Shown: one piece after another, positions 62,301 through 64,000 of the stretch | Numbering within the stretch: the stretch's first letter is position 1 | How the letters are laid out: each line of letters begins with the position of its first letter | NCBI RefSeq assembly: GCF_000246855.1 | Contig: NC_016609.1 | Location: 6,150,744 to 6,214,743, forward strand | Direction: 5' to 3' | Source of the DNA: Niastella koreensis GR20-10 | GTDB lineage: Bacteria > Bacteroidota > Bacteroidia > Chitinophagales > Chitinophagaceae | Length of the DNA stretch: 64,000 nucleotides | The notes under the pieces: model-generated | Seen by the model: the letters and a program-made list of their open reading frames with translations, nothing else | Told to the model about the DNA's origin: nothing | Database searches by the model: none | Made by a program: the position numbers and the translations under genes

Positions 62301-62432
62301 CACAGTCCGCATTTTACCGGTGGTGATCCTGAAACCAATTCATTTGGCTCCAGCAACGGATCGCTGGGCATTTATTCTTTTTCAACGCCAACCGCCCGCT
62401 CGGTGAATATCAGTCTGAAGATTGGCTTATAA
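59367..62432 (+). CDS. SusC/RagA-type TonB-dependent transporter
   Basis: The 1021-residue protein has a signal peptide (1-23, ending TSTWA), a carboxypeptidase-regulatory-like domain (about 27-105; VRGKIQDENGSPLSKASIMV), a TonB box/plug region (about 107-235; NEVVVTALGVKREKR, ATALYGSAGARGVVMITTKT) and a barrel that ends SVNISLKIGL. No STN domain is present. The paired SusD begins 19 bp after its stop. The phrase ALGVKREKR marks a common SusC subgroup that associates with SusD-like_2 proteins. No glycosidase gene follows within the window, so the substrate is open. Confidence 0.94.
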   Translation: MQPKLLGIIAFTATLFFHTSTWAQNKLVRGKIQDENGSPLSKASIMVKGSKAGISSGDDGSFEINVPANATLVITAIGYNKSEVKTGAQDFLTIPLSPDGRALNEVVVTALGVKREKRNLTFSSQEIKSDELVRAKESNVLNAMTGKVAGVQITSSTGAPGSSSRIVIRGVTSIIGNNEALIVVDGIPINNAETGAVNNGPGSNRLLDIDPAIIESVNVLKGAAATALYGSAGARGVVMITTKTGSGSKKPAITVSQDLSFESGIFAKVQNKYAQGDRKDIGGVIYDNQYYDGDVDKASSSWGPLMDTLRVNGQPVQKRNQLKDFFQTGVTSTSAISFSGSNSPGSSYFASYSYLDQKGIVPTSYLKRHAVFTKFTTKLTDKITGTFQFNYANNRTNRVPEGYNLESPIWTIYAAPISWNPFPTVNADGTQRVYRFGRNNPYWVLDNIYTHGTVNRFLPVITLNYGITDWLNITGRMGADMYTEQVKYYEARGSVANPNGVIVDRTNTFRQYNNDVIVDAHKQFNKFNIQLLLGSNVLSTYTQNVEGRGVGLSVTGGYDNVANASTQTYSEKHYLVRKTGFYSQANLDYNHILNLALTGRYDGSSVLAKSDAFYPYGSAAAGFVFSELLGPKLSSIINFGKVRVSYASVGNDNVDAYSLTTPYLNVSSANNNTIAGISFPFQEQNGFLLKDVLGNPYLKNELVREFETGIEIKAWNNRIGAEVSWFDKKVHDGLIPVTISPATGYNQTTINTARLQTKGIEVLLNANPVRAGKFNWDFTFSFTKLNNKVLALHDDLTQVNVGFTYAFVGQPYGVKFGTRYARDPKTGQLLINASGLPFADPQQGILGNISPDWLAGLTNNLSYGPFSLSFFFDMKKGGVTENNVDGYGYFYGTPKVTENRGMRTVQGISTVDGKANTVPVKGQDYWRQVSGIVESVIQDATYIKLRNVSIGYVLPGKLVQKTPLKSASLTLTGRNLWIHSPHFTGGDPETNSFGSSNGSLGIYSFSTPTARSVNISLKIGL

Positions 62433-62451
62433 ACTTTTAAACAAGAATGCT

Positions 62452-63858
62452 ATGCGCACTACAACATATATCATACTATTAGTTCTTTGTCTTACCACCG
62501 GATGTAAAAAATTTATTGATGTAAACAACGACCCCAATAATCCCACCACTGTACAGGAAGCTCTGATACTGGCGCCGGCTGAATTGAATTTATCAAGCGT
62601 GTTAACCGGCGGTGCTTATTTCAACTCAACAGGTTTTGCTGCTATTTTGGCGAACCATTATATGCAAAACATTGCGTTGAATCAGCCGGTACCCAACGAG
62701 GGCACTTACCAGTTGTTCAATGTTAACCTCGATGATTCGTGGAAGAGTATTTATGTGGTAGGCCTCAACAACCTGAAGGCCCTGCACGACAAAGCCGTTA
62801 CCAATGGCAACTATAACTACTCCGGCATTGCCAATATCCTGAGCGCTTTTTGTTTGGGCATTGCTACCGATTACTGGGGCGATATTCCCTACTCAGAAGC
62901 CTTTAACGGCAGCACCAAATTGAAACCTGTATACGATTCGCAGGAAAACATTTATAAATCCATACAGCAATTGCTCGATGATGGCATTGCCGATATTAAT
63001 AAAAGCGCCACCCTGAAACCTGGTAAAGATGATTATTACTATGGGGGCGATATGGACCAATGGAAACGGCTGGCTTATACTTTAAAGGCGCGGTATTACA
63101 TGCACCTTACCAAAGCACCGGGTTATACCGCAGCAGGTGAGGCCACCCTGGCATTGACAGCTTTGCAAAACGGCATGCAAAGCAATGATGATGATATGAA
63201 GATGATTTACCCCGGCAGCGCCGGTTATGAAAATCCCTGGTACCTGAATTTTTTGTCTGTATCAACCATTGTATTGTCATCTGCCTGTGTGGATACGTTG
63301 GTTACGCGCAACGATCCGCGTCTGCCCAAACTGATAGCGAAAGCAAAAGCAACCGGGTTATACAATGGCCGGCCCATTGGTTCAATCAATATCAGCGGCA
63401 ACCTGGATGTTTACTCGCTGGGCGGCCCGGCTGTGGGCGCGGCCAGTTCACCGGTGTATGTATTTAATTATTCCGAAGCGCTTTTTCTGGAAGCGGAGGC
63501 TACGTTGATAAAATCAGGTGTTGCTGCGGCGGAACCCATTTACCAGGATGCCATTAAATCGCACATGACTAAATTGGGTATTGCTACCGGTGATATAAAT
63601 ACCTATCTCACCAATCGCGGTACGTTAACAGCCACCAATGCTTTACAACGGATCATGGAGGAAAAGAAGATCGCCAACTTTTTATCGCCGGAAAACTTTA
63701 ACGACTGGCGCCGGACGGGATTTCCCCTGTTGACAAAAGTGCCCAACGCCCTTTCGGAGATTCCCCGCCGGTTGTTGTACCCGCAAGTGGAACTTACCTC
63801 AAATCCACAGGCGATACAAACGGCTAAGCTGACGGACAGGGTTTGGTGGGATCAGTAA
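62452..63858 (+). CDS. SusD-like (SusD/RagB-related, SusD-like_2 type) lipoprotein
   Basis: The ATG at 62452 is chosen because the lipoprotein signal (MRTTTYIILLVLCLTTGC then KKFIDVNNDPNNPTT) starts there; an upstream in-frame start lies inside the SusC stop region. The 468-residue protein has the NNDPNNPT opening, then IATDYWGDIPYSEAF, MDQWKRLAYTLKARYYMHL, YFNYSEALFLEAEA-type and ENFNDWRRTGFPLLTK motifs of the SusD-like_2 group. It binds the nutrient for the partner SusC. Probably co-transcribed with it and ended by the inverted repeat at 63911-63960. Confidence 0.92.
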   Translation: MRTTTYIILLVLCLTTGCKKFIDVNNDPNNPTTVQEALILAPAELNLSSVLTGGAYFNSTGFAAILANHYMQNIALNQPVPNEGTYQLFNVNLDDSWKSIYVVGLNNLKALHDKAVTNGNYNYSGIANILSAFCLGIATDYWGDIPYSEAFNGSTKLKPVYDSQENIYKSIQQLLDDGIADINKSATLKPGKDDYYYGGDMDQWKRLAYTLKARYYMHLTKAPGYTAAGEATLALTALQNGMQSNDDDMKMIYPGSAGYENPWYLNFLSVSTIVLSSACVDTLVTRNDPRLPKLIAKAKATGLYNGRPIGSINISGNLDVYSLGGPAVGAASSPVYVFNYSEALFLEAEATLIKSGVAAAEPIYQDAIKSHMTKLGIATGDINTYLTNRGTLTATNALQRIMEEKKIANFLSPENFNDWRRTGFPLLTKVPNALSEIPRRLLYPQVELTSNPQAIQTAKLTDRVWWDQ

Positions 63859-63910
63859 ATGAGGGGCGGCGTGATAAATGTTAAACACGCTGCTGATCTT
63901 ATACCATGGC

Positions 63911-63960
63911 TTTACAGGCGATAGATATGTTCATAATTATGAAGATCTGTCGCCTTTAAA
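63911..63960 (+). terminator. Probable terminator of the SusC/SusD operon
   Basis: AGGCGATAGAT (63916-63926) and ATCTGTCGCCT (63945-63955) pair with one wobble; flanking TTTAC/TTTAAA extends the stem. TTAAATTTT follows. Nothing else is seen in the 142 bp to the window end. Confidence 0.6.
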
Positions 63961-64000
63961 TTTTATCCTCGAATTTGATAGCGTAAGGCTCTTTAGTAAA

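Overview
The window comes from a Bacteroidota genome, most likely a Chitinophagaceae relative of Niastella or Chitinophaga. This is inferred from three SusC/SusD pairs, a FecR/ECF sigma pair, a two-component regulator with two-propeller sensor architecture, several proteins with type IX secretion (T9SS) sorting domains, stand-alone GldM-like and DUF6266-like proteins, and rRNA promoters of the Bacteroidota form (TTG, 18-19 bp, TAnnTTTG). No phage, insertion sequence or CRISPR array was recognised.

Layout. 1-6343 (minus strand): ECF sigma factor, FecR anti-sigma factor, an STN-domain SusC and the start of its SusD, a cell-surface signalling and uptake locus cut by the window edge. 6344-11403 (mostly plus): a structured intergenic region, an unrecognised protein built from two copies of one helical unit, a phased palindromic site, then four tandem DUF6266-type genes in different states of decay and a small membrane protein. 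11465-23592 (minus): a polysaccharide-utilisation locus with SusC, SusD, a DUF3823 lipoprotein, GH2, GH127-type and PL6 enzymes and a GldM C-terminal-domain protein. Its likely regulator, a sensor kinase and a separate AraC-type response regulator, is divergent at 23792-27684. 27700-34301 (minus): a propeller-like lipoprotein, GH78 rhamnosidase, GH125 and GH76 alpha-mannan enzymes. 34830-40222 (minus): a complete 16S-23S-5S rRNA operon with no tRNA in its spacer and two tandem promoters. 40232-47941: a TetR regulator divergent from a membrane protein, a three-gene cluster of secreted tail-fibre-like or adhesin-like proteins, and a DUF1772 membrane protein. 48551-55945 (plus): two very large T9SS proteins carrying SpoIID-like domains, one also carrying a zinc amidase, followed by a sialidase. 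56055-59102 (minus): a PAS histidine kinase and a GNAT acetyltransferase. 59367-63858 (plus): a third SusC/SusD pair.

Functionally the window reads as a glycan-foraging genome segment: outer-membrane uptake systems, secreted hydrolases for plant-, algal- and fungal-type glycans, and surface proteins exported by T9SS. The strongest candidates for something undescribed are the secreted amidase/SpoIID proteins at 48551-54423, which put on one polypeptide two activities that act in sequence on peptidoglycan in sporulating bacteria. Second comes the DUF6266 array with its duplicated-unit neighbour and phased palindrome at 7094-11079. Third is the PL6 lyase followed in frame, after one stop codon, by a GldM C-terminal domain. 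A further peculiarity is that many intergenic gaps hold degenerate short tandem repeats, several of which fold into long hairpins next to stop codons.
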